Position numbers and translations under genes: made by a program
Shown: one piece after another, positions 9,104-17,604 of the stretch
How the letters are laid out: each line of letters opens with the position of its first letter
How positions within the stretch are numbered: position 1 is the first letter of the stretch
Notes under the pieces: generated by a model
What the model was told of the DNA's origin: nothing
The model's database searches: none
Seen by the model: the letters and a program-made list of their open reading frames with translations, nothing else
NCBI GenBank assembly: GCA_036500145.1
Contig: DASYCO010000014.1
Location: forward strand, 1 to 50,874
From: CAMAVH01 sp036500145
GTDB taxonomy: Bacteria; Pseudomonadota; Alphaproteobacteria; SMXQ01
DNA: 50,874 bases
Reading direction: 5' to 3'

Positions 9104-9928
9104 CTAGGCGGCCTGGCGGCGGAACAGCACGTTTCGCCGCGTCTCCTGGGCCGTGAAGGCCTCGTCCTCCCGAAAGCCCAGCGACAGCAGGAAGCCGCCG
9201 ATGTCGCGCCCGGTCGCGGCTTGGTCGTCGCCGTCGATCTCGACGAGGACGCTTTCGACGTGTTCGGCCAAGGTCTTGGCGGCGCCCTGCAGTATCTTCA
9301 GCTCGATGCTGTCGACGTCCAGCTTGATGTGCCTCGGCATCGGCGGCGCGAAGAGCTGGCAGAAGTCGTCGATGGCAAAGCCCATCACGGCCTGGCGGAA
9401 GATCGTGGCGACCGCGCCCTGGATCGTATGGTCCTGGCCGAAGGCGTGCATCGAATGGCCAGCCTCGGTGTTGGCCATGCGCAGGTGGTCGAGGCGCCGG
9501 CAGTCGTCGAAGGCGATGCAGTAGGCGTCGATGCGGCCGCTGAGGTCGTTGACCTCGATGTTGCGCGTCAGCACGGCGTAGCTCGCTGCGCTCGGCTCGA
9601 AGGCGACGACCTGCAGCCCGCGCGCCTTAGCGGCGTAGAGCGTATAGACGCCGATGTTCGCGCCGATGTCCCACAGCACGTCGCCGGCGGGCAGGCCGTC
9701 GAGCCAGCGGATCGTCTCCGGCTCCTCGGTGAAGAGCTCCCATGGGCTGTGCAGCGATCGCGCCGATGGCGTGACGAAGCGGATATTGCCGTTGGGCACG
9801 CCGACGGTGACGCTCTGCGACAGGTTCGCCGAGATGAGCGACTGCGTCATCGCGCGGCGATAAGGCTTCATCCATGCGCTGCCGAAGCGTACGCAGGCCG
9901 TCAGTCCGTTGGCGATCGTCTTGCTCAT
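9104..9928 (-). CDS. FkbM-family SAM-dependent methyltransferase
   Basis: The 274-residue protein shows the FkbM signature: motif I WDIGANIGVYTLYAAK (from residue 86), the ribose-binding acidic residue in VVAFEPSAASYAVL (E111), and the late KLDVDSIELKILQGAAKTL stretch. FkbM enzymes methylate hydroxyl groups on sugars or polyketides, so a polysaccharide O-methyl transfer is likely here. The ATG complementary to 9926-9928 was preferred to an in-frame ATG 45 bases upstream, because a run of six G lies just before it and the extra 15 residues (rich in Cys and Gly) do not look like a domain. It is separated from the O-antigen ligase by 193 bases with no clear signal and is divergent from the TTT binding-protein gene. 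The substrate is unknown. Confidence 0.87.
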   Translation of the reverse strand: MSKTIANGLTACVRFGSAWMKPYRRAMTQSLISANLSQSVTVGVPNGNIRFVTPSARSLHSPWELFTEEPETIRWLDGLPAGDVLWDIGANIGVYTLYAAKARGLQVVAFEPSAASYAVLTRNIEVNDLSGRIDAYCIAFDDCRRLDHLRMANTEAGHSMHAFGQDHTIQGAVATIFRQAVMGFAIDDFCQLFAPPMPRHIKLDVDSIELKILQGAAKTLAEHVESVLVEIDGDDQAATGRDIGGFLLSLGFREDEAFTAQETRRNVLFRRQAA

Positions 9929-10207
9929 GCAGCCCCCCGACTTTTCCGAGCAAATGCCCCGCGTCTTTATCAACCTTTGCTCATTTTGGGTATCTATTTC
10001 AGCGATAGGCCGCGCCTATGCAGCGTTGGAAAGCATGGGAAAAGCGCTGAAACGGGCCCAATTTGTCTGCGATTCCGCGCATTGTGGGAGGTATGTCGGA
10101 ATGTTACCGTCCGTGCCAACTCGCATGGAAAACCGGCGCCAGACCGGGACAGACGGGACTTAACAACGCACGGGGCCAAGCCTCGGCACATACTGGGAGA
10201 CGTTGAC

Positions 10208-11278
10208 ATGACCTCACGCCCTCACCACGCCCTGATTCTGGGCGCAGCGATCCTGTGCGGCGGCGTCGCCGTTGCGACCGCAGCCTCCGCTGAAACCCTC
10301 GAAGAGCTCTACAAGGGCAAGCAGATCAAGCTGATCTCGAGCTCCGACGCCGGCGGCGGCTACGATCAGAGCGCCCGCCTGCTCGCGCGCTTCCTGGGCA
10401 ACCACCTGCCCGGCAATCCGCAGGTCATCGTGCAGAACATGCCCGGCGCCGGCGGCATCAAGGCGGCGAACTACCTCTACAACGTGGCGACCAAGGACGG
10501 CCTGATGATCGGCGGCGTGCACCGCACGGTGCCGCAGGCCCCCATGCTCGGCCTGCCAGGCACGCAGTTCGACGCCACGAAGTTCTTCTGGCTCGGCAGC
10601 ATGAACAACGAAGTCTCCGTCTGCGTCGCCTGGCACACGGCGCCCGTCAAGACGATGGAAGACGCGATGAAGACGGAGATGTTCGTCGGCGGTTCGGGCC
10701 AGAACGACACCGAGCAGTTCCCCGCCGTGCTCAACAACATCGTCGGCACCAAGTTCAAGATCATCTCGGGCTATCCGAGCGGCACCGCCGTCGACCTCGC
10801 CATGGAGCGCGGCGAGGTGCAGAGCCGCTGCGGCTGGTCCTGGTCGTCGGTGATGACGCAGCATCCCGACTGGGTCACCGACAAGAAGATCAACATCCTG
10901 GTGCAGATCTCGACCGCCAAGCATCCGGACCTGCCCAACGTCCGCCTGATCGACGAGTTCGCCAAGACCCAGGAAGACAAGGACGTGCTCGACTTCCTGT
11001 TCGCCCGCCAGGTCTTCGGCCGCCCCTTCGTGATCCCGCCGGGCGTGGCGATGGACCGCGTCGACGCGCTGCGCGCCGCCTTCGACGCGTCGGTGAAGGA
11101 TCCGGCGCTCAAGGCCGAGGCCGACAAGCAGAAGATGGAGCTGACTCCGGTCAGCGGCGTGGAGGTCCAGGCGCTCATCGAGAAGCTGATGAAGGCCTCG
11201 CCCGACGTCGTCGCCCGCGCCGACAAGGCCACCGAGTACCACGGCCCGGTCGCCAAGGCGCCGGCGGCCGCCAAGTAA
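10208..11278 (+). CDS. TTT-family (Bug) periplasmic substrate-binding protein 1
   Basis: The 356-residue protein starts with a Sec signal peptide (hydrophobic core LILGAAILCGGVAVATAASA, cleavage near residue 28). The mature part has Bug-family marks: GKQIKLISSSDAGGGYDQSARLLARFL, NMPGAGGIKAANYLYN, a central AMERGEV and the late VFGRPFVIPPGV. Such proteins bind carboxylates and feed TctA/TctB-type membrane permeases, or act as sensors when no permease is present; no TctA/B gene is in the window. The start at 10208 is preceded by GGGAGA seven bases upstream and is fixed by the signal peptide. Two cysteines (in VSVCVAW and SRCGWSW) align with cysteines in the paralogues at 45603 and 47070. A terminator follows, and an IclR regulator converges from the other side. 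Confidence 0.9.
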   Translation: MTSRPHHALILGAAILCGGVAVATAASAETLEELYKGKQIKLISSSDAGGGYDQSARLLARFLGNHLPGNPQVIVQNMPGAGGIKAANYLYNVATKDGLMIGGVHRTVPQAPMLGLPGTQFDATKFFWLGSMNNEVSVCVAWHTAPVKTMEDAMKTEMFVGGSGQNDTEQFPAVLNNIVGTKFKIISGYPSGTAVDLAMERGEVQSRCGWSWSSVMTQHPDWVTDKKINILVQISTAKHPDLPNVRLIDEFAKTQEDKDVLDFLFARQVFGRPFVIPPGVAMDRVDALRAAFDASVKDPALKAEADKQKMELTPVSGVEVQALIEKLMKASPDVVARADKATEYHGPVAKAPAAAK

Positions 11279-11304
11279 GGCCAGGCCCGCAGCAACGGGT
11301 AGAG

Positions 11305-11339
11305 AAAAGGCCCCTGGGAGCGATCCCGGGGGCCTTTTT
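11305..11339 (+). terminator. Rho-independent terminator after TTT binding protein 1
   Basis: An 11-bp GC-rich stem (GGCCCCTGGGA pairing with TCCCGGGGGCC, one imperfect pair) with a GCGA loop is followed by TTTTT. The A-rich left flank means it may also work for the convergent IclR-family gene. Confidence 0.8.
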
Positions 11340-11362
11340 CATGCGCTTGCGAGGGCTTGTCG

Positions 11363-12142
11363 TCAGGCCGCCGTGGCGGCGATCTTCTGGGCCGTCGCGG
11401 GCGCCGGCATGCCGGCGTTGCCGCTCAGGATCTTGCGCTTCGCGGCATCCAGCGGGGCGACGTCGCCGCCGAGGGTGCGGGTCAGGCGCACGGCGCCGTC
11501 GAGCAGCTCGACGAGATGGGTCGCCAGGCGGTCGCCGGCGTAGTGGCTGGTCGGGCCCGACATGGACAGCGAGCCGGCGACTTCCTGGCCGGTGCGGAAC
11601 ACCGGGCAGGCGATCGAGGTGATCTCCGGATGGCGCTGGCCCATGCTGACGTTGTAGTGGTCGGCGCGGGTCTGCTCCATGTCGGCGCCTTCTTCGCCGT
11701 AGAAGGCGCGCAGCACGGCGCCGGTGCTGCCGTCGAGCGGCAGGGAGTCGCCTTCGCGGAAGGCGACGCGCAGCATCGCCTCGCCGGATTCGACCTTGTG
11801 CAGGCAGATGCGGCGCTCGCCGTTGCGGATGTAGAAGGCCGAGCTTTCCGCCGAATGCTGCACGATGTCGCGCAGCACGGGGATCACGTGGTCGGCGAGG
11901 TGGAAGGAGCGCTGGTAGACGCGGCCGATGTGGAAGGGCGCCGGGCCGAGGGCGTACTTGCCGTCGCCGAGGCGCAGCATGAAGCCGTGGCGCTCGAGCG
12001 AGCAAATCAGGCGCAGCACGGTCGCCTTGTTGAGTTTGGTGCGCGCAGCGATTTCGCGCAGCGGCAGCTCCCGTTCGCCTTCGCGAAACGCCACCAAAAT
12101 GGACAGCGCTCGTTCGACAGACTTCACACCTTCGTTCCGCAT
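11363..12142 (-). CDS. IclR-family transcriptional regulator
   Basis: The 259-residue protein has the IclR plan. The N-terminal winged helix-turn-helix is at residues 5-70 (SVERALSILVAF, then LPLREIAARTKLNKATVLRLICSLERHGFM). The C-terminal effector domain contains VESGEAMLRVAFREGDSLPLDG, the family's conserved loop, and SIACPVFRTGQEVAGSLSMSGP near the end. It probably binds a small carboxylate and controls a nearby transport or catabolic gene. The closest candidate target is the convergent TTT binding-protein gene, but convergence gives no shared promoter region, so autoregulation or a distant target is equally possible. An imperfect inverted repeat, TTTCGT-CT-AACAAA at 12251-12264, lies about 110 bases upstream of its start and could be an operator; this is weak. 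Confidence 0.9.
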   Translation of the reverse strand: MRNEGVKSVERALSILVAFREGERELPLREIAARTKLNKATVLRLICSLERHGFMLRLGDGKYALGPAPFHIGRVYQRSFHLADHVIPVLRDIVQHSAESSAFYIRNGERRICLHKVESGEAMLRVAFREGDSLPLDGSTGAVLRAFYGEEGADMEQTRADHYNVSMGQRHPEITSIACPVFRTGQEVAGSLSMSGPTSHYAGDRLATHLVELLDGAVRLTRTLGGDVAPLDAAKRKILSGNAGMPAPATAQKIAATAA

Positions 12143-12543
12143 GGTCTCGCTCCATTCCTTAAAGTGAATAGGGCCTGGTCTTCGGTCGTCTGCCTCCGGC
12201 TGGCCTTTTGGGACGGGCGGCGGATGCGCGCAAACTCTGCCAGGAGAAAATTTCGTCTAACAAAACGCATTGCGATTAAGCGATACAAGGCTACTCGGCT
12301 GTGGGGTGCTGTCAAGCGACCGTCACAGAAAATGTGAAAAATGCCAAAATTTGTACAGACTGCTGGTTCGGCGGGCAGAACAAATGGTCCGCCGGGCGAC
12401 CGGGGTTCCATGCTGGCGACGGGGCGCGGCTGTCCTGACCAATGCCCCTGACGCAAAAGAAAAGGCCCGATCCCTTGCGGGACCGGGCCTTGCCTGTGTT
12501 GGGGCCTTATGTCCGGCGGCCGAAGCCGCCGGTTTAGGTCGGC
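12143..12543. other. Intergenic region between iclR-like and porin genes
   Basis: About 400 bases without a supportable gene. It holds the upstream region of the IclR-family gene, including an AT-richer part around 12250-12360 with the imperfect repeat noted there, and the terminator of the porin gene at the right end. No other feature was seen. Confidence 0.6.
12458..12491 (-). terminator. Rho-independent terminator of the porin gene
   Basis: On the minus strand a 13-bp stem (AAGGCCCGGTCCC pairing across a GCAA loop, one wobble) is followed by the T-rich tract CCTTTTCTTTT. It lies about 50 bases beyond the porin stop codon. Confidence 0.8.
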
Positions 12544-13275
12544 TTACAGGGCCTTCGAGACGGTGACGAGGAAGCGTTCGCAATCGCCGACGCAACCCGC
12601 GTCGAGGTCGTTGCCAACGAACGAGGCCTTCAGGTCGAGACCGAAGACGTTCGTGCCGAGGGAGATGCCGTAATCCCAGTAGTCGTCGGTGCCCCAGGCC
12701 ACGTTGTCGTCGATCATCATGTAGCCGGCGTGCAGGGTGGCGGTGAAGTACTTGCCGAGCGGGATGTCGACGCTCAGGTCGGTGTAGAGGCTGTCGCCCG
12801 ATTCCAGCTGGTAGTCAGGCGAATAGCTCAGCTTCAGGCTCGGGAGCGCGAAGCCGAAGTCGTAGCCGACCTTGCCGTACACTTCGAAGAAGTTCAGGTC
12901 AGCGCCGCCGCCGTTGTCGGCGCCCGGATAGGCGTAGTAGATGCCGCCGACGTCGAGCAGCAGGCCGTTGTCGAGCGAGGTCTTGAAGCCGCCGTACAGG
13001 TCGAGCTCGAGATGCGCGTCGGAGAAGTCGACGTTCGAGGCCCAGGTGCCGACATAGAGGCCGGAGTTGTGGGCGTAGTCGAAGCCGCCCTGGATGGCCG
13101 GCATGCCGTTGCCGGACTGGCTCAGGCCGCGGAAGAAGTATTCGCTGGTGAGAGCGACGTTGCCGGTCAGGTCGCCGCCGATGTCGTCGGCGGGGATGAG
13201 CGGATCAGCGGCGTGCGCGAGCGAGCCCCAGCCGATCATGGCCGCAGCAGCGATGGTCAGAATGCGTAATTTCAT
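12544..13275 (-). CDS. TorF-family putative outer-membrane porin (Gcw_chp type)
   Basis: The 243-residue protein has a signal peptide (KLRILTIAAAAMIGWGSLAHA, 21 residues after the initial Met) followed by alternating aromatic/polar strands ending in SKAL. The stretch GNVALTSEYFFRGLSQSGNGMPAIQGGFDY is split by family-typical glycines and is the hallmark of the TorF/Gcw_chp porin family, as are VGTWASNVD and ELDLYGGFK. It should form a small beta barrel in the outer membrane; the transported solute is unknown. The ATG at 13273-13275 is preferred over one 48 bases upstream, because AAGGGCAAC precedes it and it begins directly with the signal peptide. Two cysteines near the end (AGCVGDCERF) could form a disulphide in an extracellular or periplasmic loop. 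It has its own terminator and is probably monocistronic. Confidence 0.87.
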   Translation of the reverse strand: MKLRILTIAAAAMIGWGSLAHAADPLIPADDIGGDLTGNVALTSEYFFRGLSQSGNGMPAIQGGFDYAHNSGLYVGTWASNVDFSDAHLELDLYGGFKTSLDNGLLLDVGGIYYAYPGADNGGGADLNFFEVYGKVGYDFGFALPSLKLSYSPDYQLESGDSLYTDLSVDIPLGKYFTATLHAGYMMIDDNVAWGTDDYWDYGISLGTNVFGLDLKASFVGNDLDAGCVGDCERFLVTVSKAL

Positions 13276-13986
13276 GATGTTGCCCTTATTCACGATTGCC
13301 TGTTGCTGGCCCCAGAGGCACAAGCGAAGGCACCATCGGATCAGCCCCGGGCATAGGCAAGACCGAAGTTTTTCATTGGCTTAGCGGGTGAATCGCATCG
13401 TTTTTGGGACGCTATTTCTTAGGCAACTCCCGGTTGAATCCGATGATTCGGCTGTCCGAGGCCGCGTCCGCAAAAGTCCATATGTTACAAGGTTCTTATG
13501 GCCGATGGCCTGGGCGCGAAAAGCGTTGCCGTTTAGGACCTGTTCATAAAAAAATCAGCCGCTTTGCGAGGCTGATTAATCATTAGGCGGGGCGTTTCAT
13601 TCCGAAAGTCGGCCTCTGTTGCGGCTCTGCAACAATTTTGTCAAAGAAATCTGGGCCATTGCGGGGAATTATCCGCGCTCCGACGACAGGTGCGGCCGGA
13701 ACTCGCGGCGTCTTCGCCGCCCTTGCCCCGCCGAATGACCACGGAACCGGCAAAACAACCGTCCGCCCTCTTTTTGTTCATCTTGGCGTCTTCGGTCGTC
13801 ATCGGTTTTCGCGATGGGTAGGTCATGAAAGCTGGCGAATGCGCAGGCCGTCGCCGCGCCGCCGAGGCCGCTTGGTGGGCCAGCGCCTTGCCCCTCTTCG
13901 CCGATCTGCACTAGCCTTGCGCTCCGGTCGACGACGCGTCCTGCTTCCGTGCAACGCGCCTTCGACGCAATGCACGGTCTTTCCCA
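13276..13986. other. Long intergenic region upstream of the porin gene
   Basis: About 710 bases with no convincing gene. Short frames on both strands lack family features and have shadow-like Arg/Pro-rich composition. The region contains the porin promoter area and one clear minus-strand terminator at 13548-13577, which has no annotated gene feeding it. A small inverted repeat, TGTTGC-N6-GCAACA, lies upstream of that terminator on the minus strand, so an unannotated short transcript is possible. Confidence 0.55.
13548..13577 (-). terminator. Orphan minus-strand Rho-independent terminator
   Basis: On the minus strand the arms AATCAGCC and GGCTGATT enclose a 9-base loop and are followed by seven T. 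No gene on the minus strand ends here. It would stop a short transcript starting between roughly 13580 and 13990, or act in a long leader of the porin gene. Confidence 0.7.
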
Positions 13987-15225
13987 TTGAATCCTGACGC
14001 TTCACCGCCGCCCGAGCGCGCGGCTTCTGCCGGCTTTCGCGCGATCGTCTGGCCGTTGGTCCTGACGCTCATCGCGCAGGTGCTGGCGTCCTGGGCGAAC
14101 CTGACGGTGCCGGTCTTCGCCGTGCGTCTCGCCGACGACATCGGCGTGTCGGCGACCTGGATCGGCGTCTACGTCTCGCTGACCTACATGAGCGGCATGG
14201 TGGCGGCGATCTTCTGCGGCCCGTTCATCCTGCGCTTCGGCGCGATTCGCGTCAGCCAGGCCTGCCTGCTGATCGCCGCCCTCAGCCTGGCGCTGCTGAC
14301 GGCTTCGACGCTGCCCATGGCGATCGTCTGCGCGCTGATCATGGGCGTCGCCTATGGCCCGACGACGCCGGCCTCGTCGCACATCCTGTCGGCCCAGACG
14401 CCGGCGCGCCTGATGCCGCTGATCTTCTCGCTCAAGCAGACCGGCGTGCCGCTCGGCGGCATGCTGGCCGGCGCGCTGGTGCCGCCGCTGGTGCTGCTCT
14501 ACGGCTGGCAGGGCACGGCGCTGGTCGTCGCCGCCCTGGCGGCGGCGAGCGTGTTCCTGCTGCAGCCGCTGCGCGCCGAGCTCGACGCCGACCGGGATCC
14601 GGCGCAGCGCCTGCTGGTCAATCCGTTCTACGCCATCGGCATGGTCTGGCGCATTCCGGGGCTGCGCCGCATGGCGCTGCTGTCCACCGCCTTCTCCGCC
14701 GTGCAGATGTGCCTGCTCTCCTATCTCGTCACCTACATGGTGACGGACGTCGGGCGCGACCTCGTCACCGGCGGCCTCATCCTGGCGACGGCGCAGATGG
14801 CCGGCGTCGGCGGCCGCGTGCTGTGGGGCGCCCTGTCCGGCCTATGGATGACGGCGCGCCAGGTGCTGATCCTGCTCGGCCTGCTGATCGCCGCCTGCGG
14901 CGTGGCCATGGCGCTGGTGACCCCGGCCTGGCCGCTCGCCGGGCTCTTCGCCGTCGCCGCAGTCTACGGCGCGACGGCGATCAGCTGGAACGGCGTGCAG
15001 CTGGCGGAGCTGTCGCGCCTGGCGCCGCCCGGCCAGGCGGTCATGGCGACCAGCGGCTCGCTGTTCTTCACCTTCACCGGGGTCATGCTGGGGCCGACGC
15101 TGTTCGGCGCCTGGGTGACCGCCACCGGCAGCTATGCCGCCGGCTTCTTCGTGCTGGCCGCGCTGGGCCTCGTCGGCGCGGCGCTCCTGGTCAAGCGCTA
15201 CGACGACCGCCCGCGCGACTCATAG
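13987..15225 (+). CDS. Major facilitator superfamily transporter
   Basis: The 412-residue protein has 12 predicted hydrophobic helices and MFS landmarks: a motif A-like loop around FCGPFILRFGAIRVSQ after helix 2, a large gain of charge in the central loop (LRAELDADRDPAQRLL), and a repeated second half. The helix content and the GVAYGPTTPASSHILS segment resemble the CynX/NimT or YbfB-like group, which carries anions or drugs; the substrate is not identifiable. The likely start is TTG at 13987, because no in-frame ATG or GTG lies ahead of the first helix. The end overlaps the convergent glucokinase gene by six bases. There is no clear operon partner on the plus strand. Confidence 0.85.
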   Translation: MNPDASPPPERAASAGFRAIVWPLVLTLIAQVLASWANLTVPVFAVRLADDIGVSATWIGVYVSLTYMSGMVAAIFCGPFILRFGAIRVSQACLLIAALSLALLTASTLPMAIVCALIMGVAYGPTTPASSHILSAQTPARLMPLIFSLKQTGVPLGGMLAGALVPPLVLLYGWQGTALVVAALAAASVFLLQPLRAELDADRDPAQRLLVNPFYAIGMVWRIPGLRRMALLSTAFSAVQMCLLSYLVTYMVTDVGRDLVTGGLILATAQMAGVGGRVLWGALSGLWMTARQVLILLGLLIAACGVAMALVTPAWPLAGLFAVAAVYGATAISWNGVQLAELSRLAPPGQAVMATSGSLFFTFTGVMLGPTLFGAWVTATGSYAAGFFVLAALGLVGAALLVKRYDDRPRDS

Positions 15226-16215
15226 GCCGGCGGCGTCGCGATCGAGCGCGGCGGCGAGGCCGAGCAGCGCCGGCAGCTTGTGCGTGATGACGTAGGTCGG
15301 GATCGCTTCCAGATACTTGCGGTAGCGGCCCTTGGCGGCGAAGCGCGCGCGGAAGCTGCGCGCGTTGAACAGCGGGCCGAGCTTGGGCACGATGCCGCCG
15401 GCGATGTAGACGCCGCCTTGCGCGCCGTAGGTCAGCGCCAGGTTGCCGGCGACCGTGCCGAGCATGGCGCAGAAGGTGCCGACCGCGTCGCAGGCGAGCT
15501 TGTCGCCGCGCTGGGCCGCGCGCGTCACCGCTTCCGGCGTCAGCGGCTTGCGGCGCGACGGCCCGTTCAGGGCGACGAGCGCGGCGTGCAGGTTCGCGAG
15601 CCCGGGCCCGGAGAGCGCGCGTTCGGCCGAGACATGGCCGAACCTCTTCTGCAGCTCGGCGACGATGGCGCTGTCCTCTTCCGTGGTCGCCGGCAAGGTG
15701 ACATGGCCGCCTTCCGTGGCGACCGCCTGCCAGCGCTGCGGCCCGCCGCGCGGCGTGAGGATCGGCACCAGGGCGGAGACGCCGAGGCCGGTGCCGGGCC
15801 CGAAGGCGACGACGGGCATGCGCGCGACCGGCTGGCCGGAGCCGATCTTGCGCCGCTCCTTGGCGCGCAGGTAGGGGATGCTCTCGGCGACGGCGGCGAA
15901 GTCGTTGACCGCCAGCAGGGTCTCGAAGCCGAACTCCCGGCGCAGGGCCGGCAGCGAGATCGCCCAGGGCAGGTTGGTCATGCGGATGCGCTCGCCAATG
16001 ATCGGTCCGGCGACGGCGAAGGCGGCCGCGCGCGGCACGTCGGCGGCCTTCAGGCGCAGCTCGCGCAGGTAGCGGCGCAGCGCCGCGTCGGCGCCGGAAA
16101 AGTCGGCGGCCTCGTAGAGGCGGATCTGGTGGGGCGGGTGTCCGGTGCGCTGCAGCGCCAGGCGCACCGTGGTGCCGCCGAAGTCGCCGAGCAGTCTGTG
16201 AGCGTCATCTTGCAT
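15220..16215 (-). CDS. glk: Glucokinase
   Basis: The 331-residue protein fits the bacterial Glk family in length and motifs. The phosphate-binding loop is LLGDFGGTTVRLAL, with Thr where many members have Asn. VNDFAAVAESIP contains the catalytic Asp region. PVVAFGPGTGLGVSAL is the second nucleotide loop, ATEGGHVTLPATTEED holds the glucose-binding Glu-Gly-Gly-His, and YIAGGIVPKL is the adenosine-binding motif. It phosphorylates glucose with ATP in the cytosol. It is the third gene of a tight minus-strand set, nine bases after otsA, which itself overlaps the GH15 gene. That order suggests glucose released by the GH15 enzyme is recaptured as glucose 6-phosphate, which is also the OtsA acceptor. 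Its 3' end overlaps the convergent MFS gene. Confidence 0.93.
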   Translation of the reverse strand: MQDDAHRLLGDFGGTTVRLALQRTGHPPHQIRLYEAADFSGADAALRRYLRELRLKAADVPRAAAFAVAGPIIGERIRMTNLPWAISLPALRREFGFETLLAVNDFAAVAESIPYLRAKERRKIGSGQPVARMPVVAFGPGTGLGVSALVPILTPRGGPQRWQAVATEGGHVTLPATTEEDSAIVAELQKRFGHVSAERALSGPGLANLHAALVALNGPSRRKPLTPEAVTRAAQRGDKLACDAVGTFCAMLGTVAGNLALTYGAQGGVYIAGGIVPKLGPLFNARSFRARFAAKGRYRKYLEAIPTYVITHKLPALLGLAAALDRDAAGL

Positions 16216-16224
16216 GGCGGCAGC

Positions 16225-17604
16225 TTACGCCTGGATGCGCGCGGCGCGTAGTGTCGCGAGGAAGGCGTTGCGCCAATGGCCGATGTCCTGGCGGGTGACG
16301 GAATCCATCGCCTGGCGCCAGCGCGCCTGGCGCTCTTCGAGCGGCATGTCGAGGGCGCGGTCCATGGCTTCGGCGAGTTCGTCGACGTCGTAGGGGTTGA
16401 CGATCAGCGCGCTGTCGAGCTGTTCGGCGGCGCCGGCGAAGGCGGAGAGCACCAGCACGCCGGGGTCCATGGGATCCTGGGCGGCGATGTACTCCTTGGC
16501 GACCAGGTTCATGCCGTCGCGCAGGGGCGTGACGAGGCCGACGCGGGAATAGCGGAAGAAGCCGGTCAGGGTCTGGCGGGTGAAGCTGCGGTTGAGGTAG
16601 CGCAGCGGCACCCAGTCATATTCGGCGAAGCCGCCGTTGATGTGGCCGGCGGAGGTCTCCAGGGTGCGGCGAATTTCCGAATATTCCGCGACGTCGATGC
16701 GCGTCGGCGGCGCGACCTGCAGGTAGGTGACGCGCTTGCGCCGTTCAGGAAAGCGCGCGAGCAGGCGTTCGAAGGCGTTAAAGCGCTCGATCAGGCCCTT
16801 GCTGTAGTCGAGGCGGTCGACGCCGATCATCAGGTCGCGTCCCTGCAGGCTGTCGCGCAGGCGCACGACGCTCGGCGATTCGGCCGAGCGTGCCGCGAAG
16901 CTGACGATGTTGTCGGCGTCGACGCCGATCGGGAAAGCCTCGGCGGTGAAGACATGGCCGTCGAGGCGCAGGCGGCCGTCGGCCATGCGCTCGGCGCCGA
17001 GCTCGTGGCACGCGTAGTCGATGAAGTTGTCGCGGTCGGTCTGGGTCTGGAAGCCGACGACGTCGTAGGCGGTGAGGGCCTGGCCGATCACCTTGTGGCG
17101 CGGCAGCGACGAGAAGACCTGGCGGGCCGGGAAGGGCGTGTGCAGGAAGAAGCCGATCGGATGGCGGACGTCCTGGCGGCGCAGTTCGGCGCCGAGCGGG
17201 ATCAGGTGGTAGTCGTGCACCCAGATCGCGTCGTCGCCTTTCAGCATCGGCACGATCATGTCGGCGAAGCGGACGTTGACGCGCTGGTAGGCGCTGTAGG
17301 CGGAGCGCGTGAACTTGACGAGGCCGAGGCGGTAATGGAACAGCGGCCACAGCACCGAGTTGGCGAAGCCGTTGTAGTAGCCTTCGTAGTCGCCGGGCGT
17401 GAAGTCCACCGTGGCGTATTCGATGCGGCCGGCATTGAAGCGCTTGGGCCGCTCGCCCGGGCTGTCGCTGGTCTCGCCGAACCCGACCCAGATGCCGCCC
17501 GACTCGCGCAGCGCCGCCAGCACGCCGACGGCGAGGCCGCCGGTGCTCGCCGGACGGCCGTCGGCGACGGTGACGCGGTTGGTGACGACGATGAGGCGGC
17601 TCAC
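16225..17604 (-). CDS. otsA: Trehalose-6-phosphate synthase (GT20)
   Basis: The 459-residue protein has the complete OtsA signature set: VVTNRV at the start, GGLAVGVLAALR, WVHDYHL (residues 129-134), FFLHTPFP, GVDRLDYSKGL (261-271) and the donor-site TPLRDGMNLVAKEY. It makes trehalose 6-phosphate from UDP-glucose (or another NDP-glucose) and glucose 6-phosphate. The GTG/ATG region overlaps the stop of the upstream GH15 gene by four bases, which implies translational coupling, and glk follows nine bases downstream. No trehalose-6-phosphate phosphatase (otsB) is next to it or elsewhere in the window, and OtsA carries no C-terminal phosphatase domain. Dephosphorylation must be encoded elsewhere, or trehalose 6-phosphate itself is the product used. 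Confidence 0.96.
   Translation of the reverse strand: MSRLIVVTNRVTVADGRPASTGGLAVGVLAALRESGGIWVGFGETSDSPGERPKRFNAGRIEYATVDFTPGDYEGYYNGFANSVLWPLFHYRLGLVKFTRSAYSAYQRVNVRFADMIVPMLKGDDAIWVHDYHLIPLGAELRRQDVRHPIGFFLHTPFPARQVFSSLPRHKVIGQALTAYDVVGFQTQTDRDNFIDYACHELGAERMADGRLRLDGHVFTAEAFPIGVDADNIVSFAARSAESPSVVRLRDSLQGRDLMIGVDRLDYSKGLIERFNAFERLLARFPERRKRVTYLQVAPPTRIDVAEYSEIRRTLETSAGHINGGFAEYDWVPLRYLNRSFTRQTLTGFFRYSRVGLVTPLRDGMNLVAKEYIAAQDPMDPGVLVLSAFAGAAEQLDSALIVNPYDVDELAEAMDRALDMPLEERQARWRQAMDSVTRQDIGHWRNAFLATLRAARIQA

Noticed and set aside
13638..13997. 119-codon frame upstream of the MFS gene
   Set aside because: Arg/Pro/Ser-rich low-complexity translation with no family features; overlaps the MFS start.
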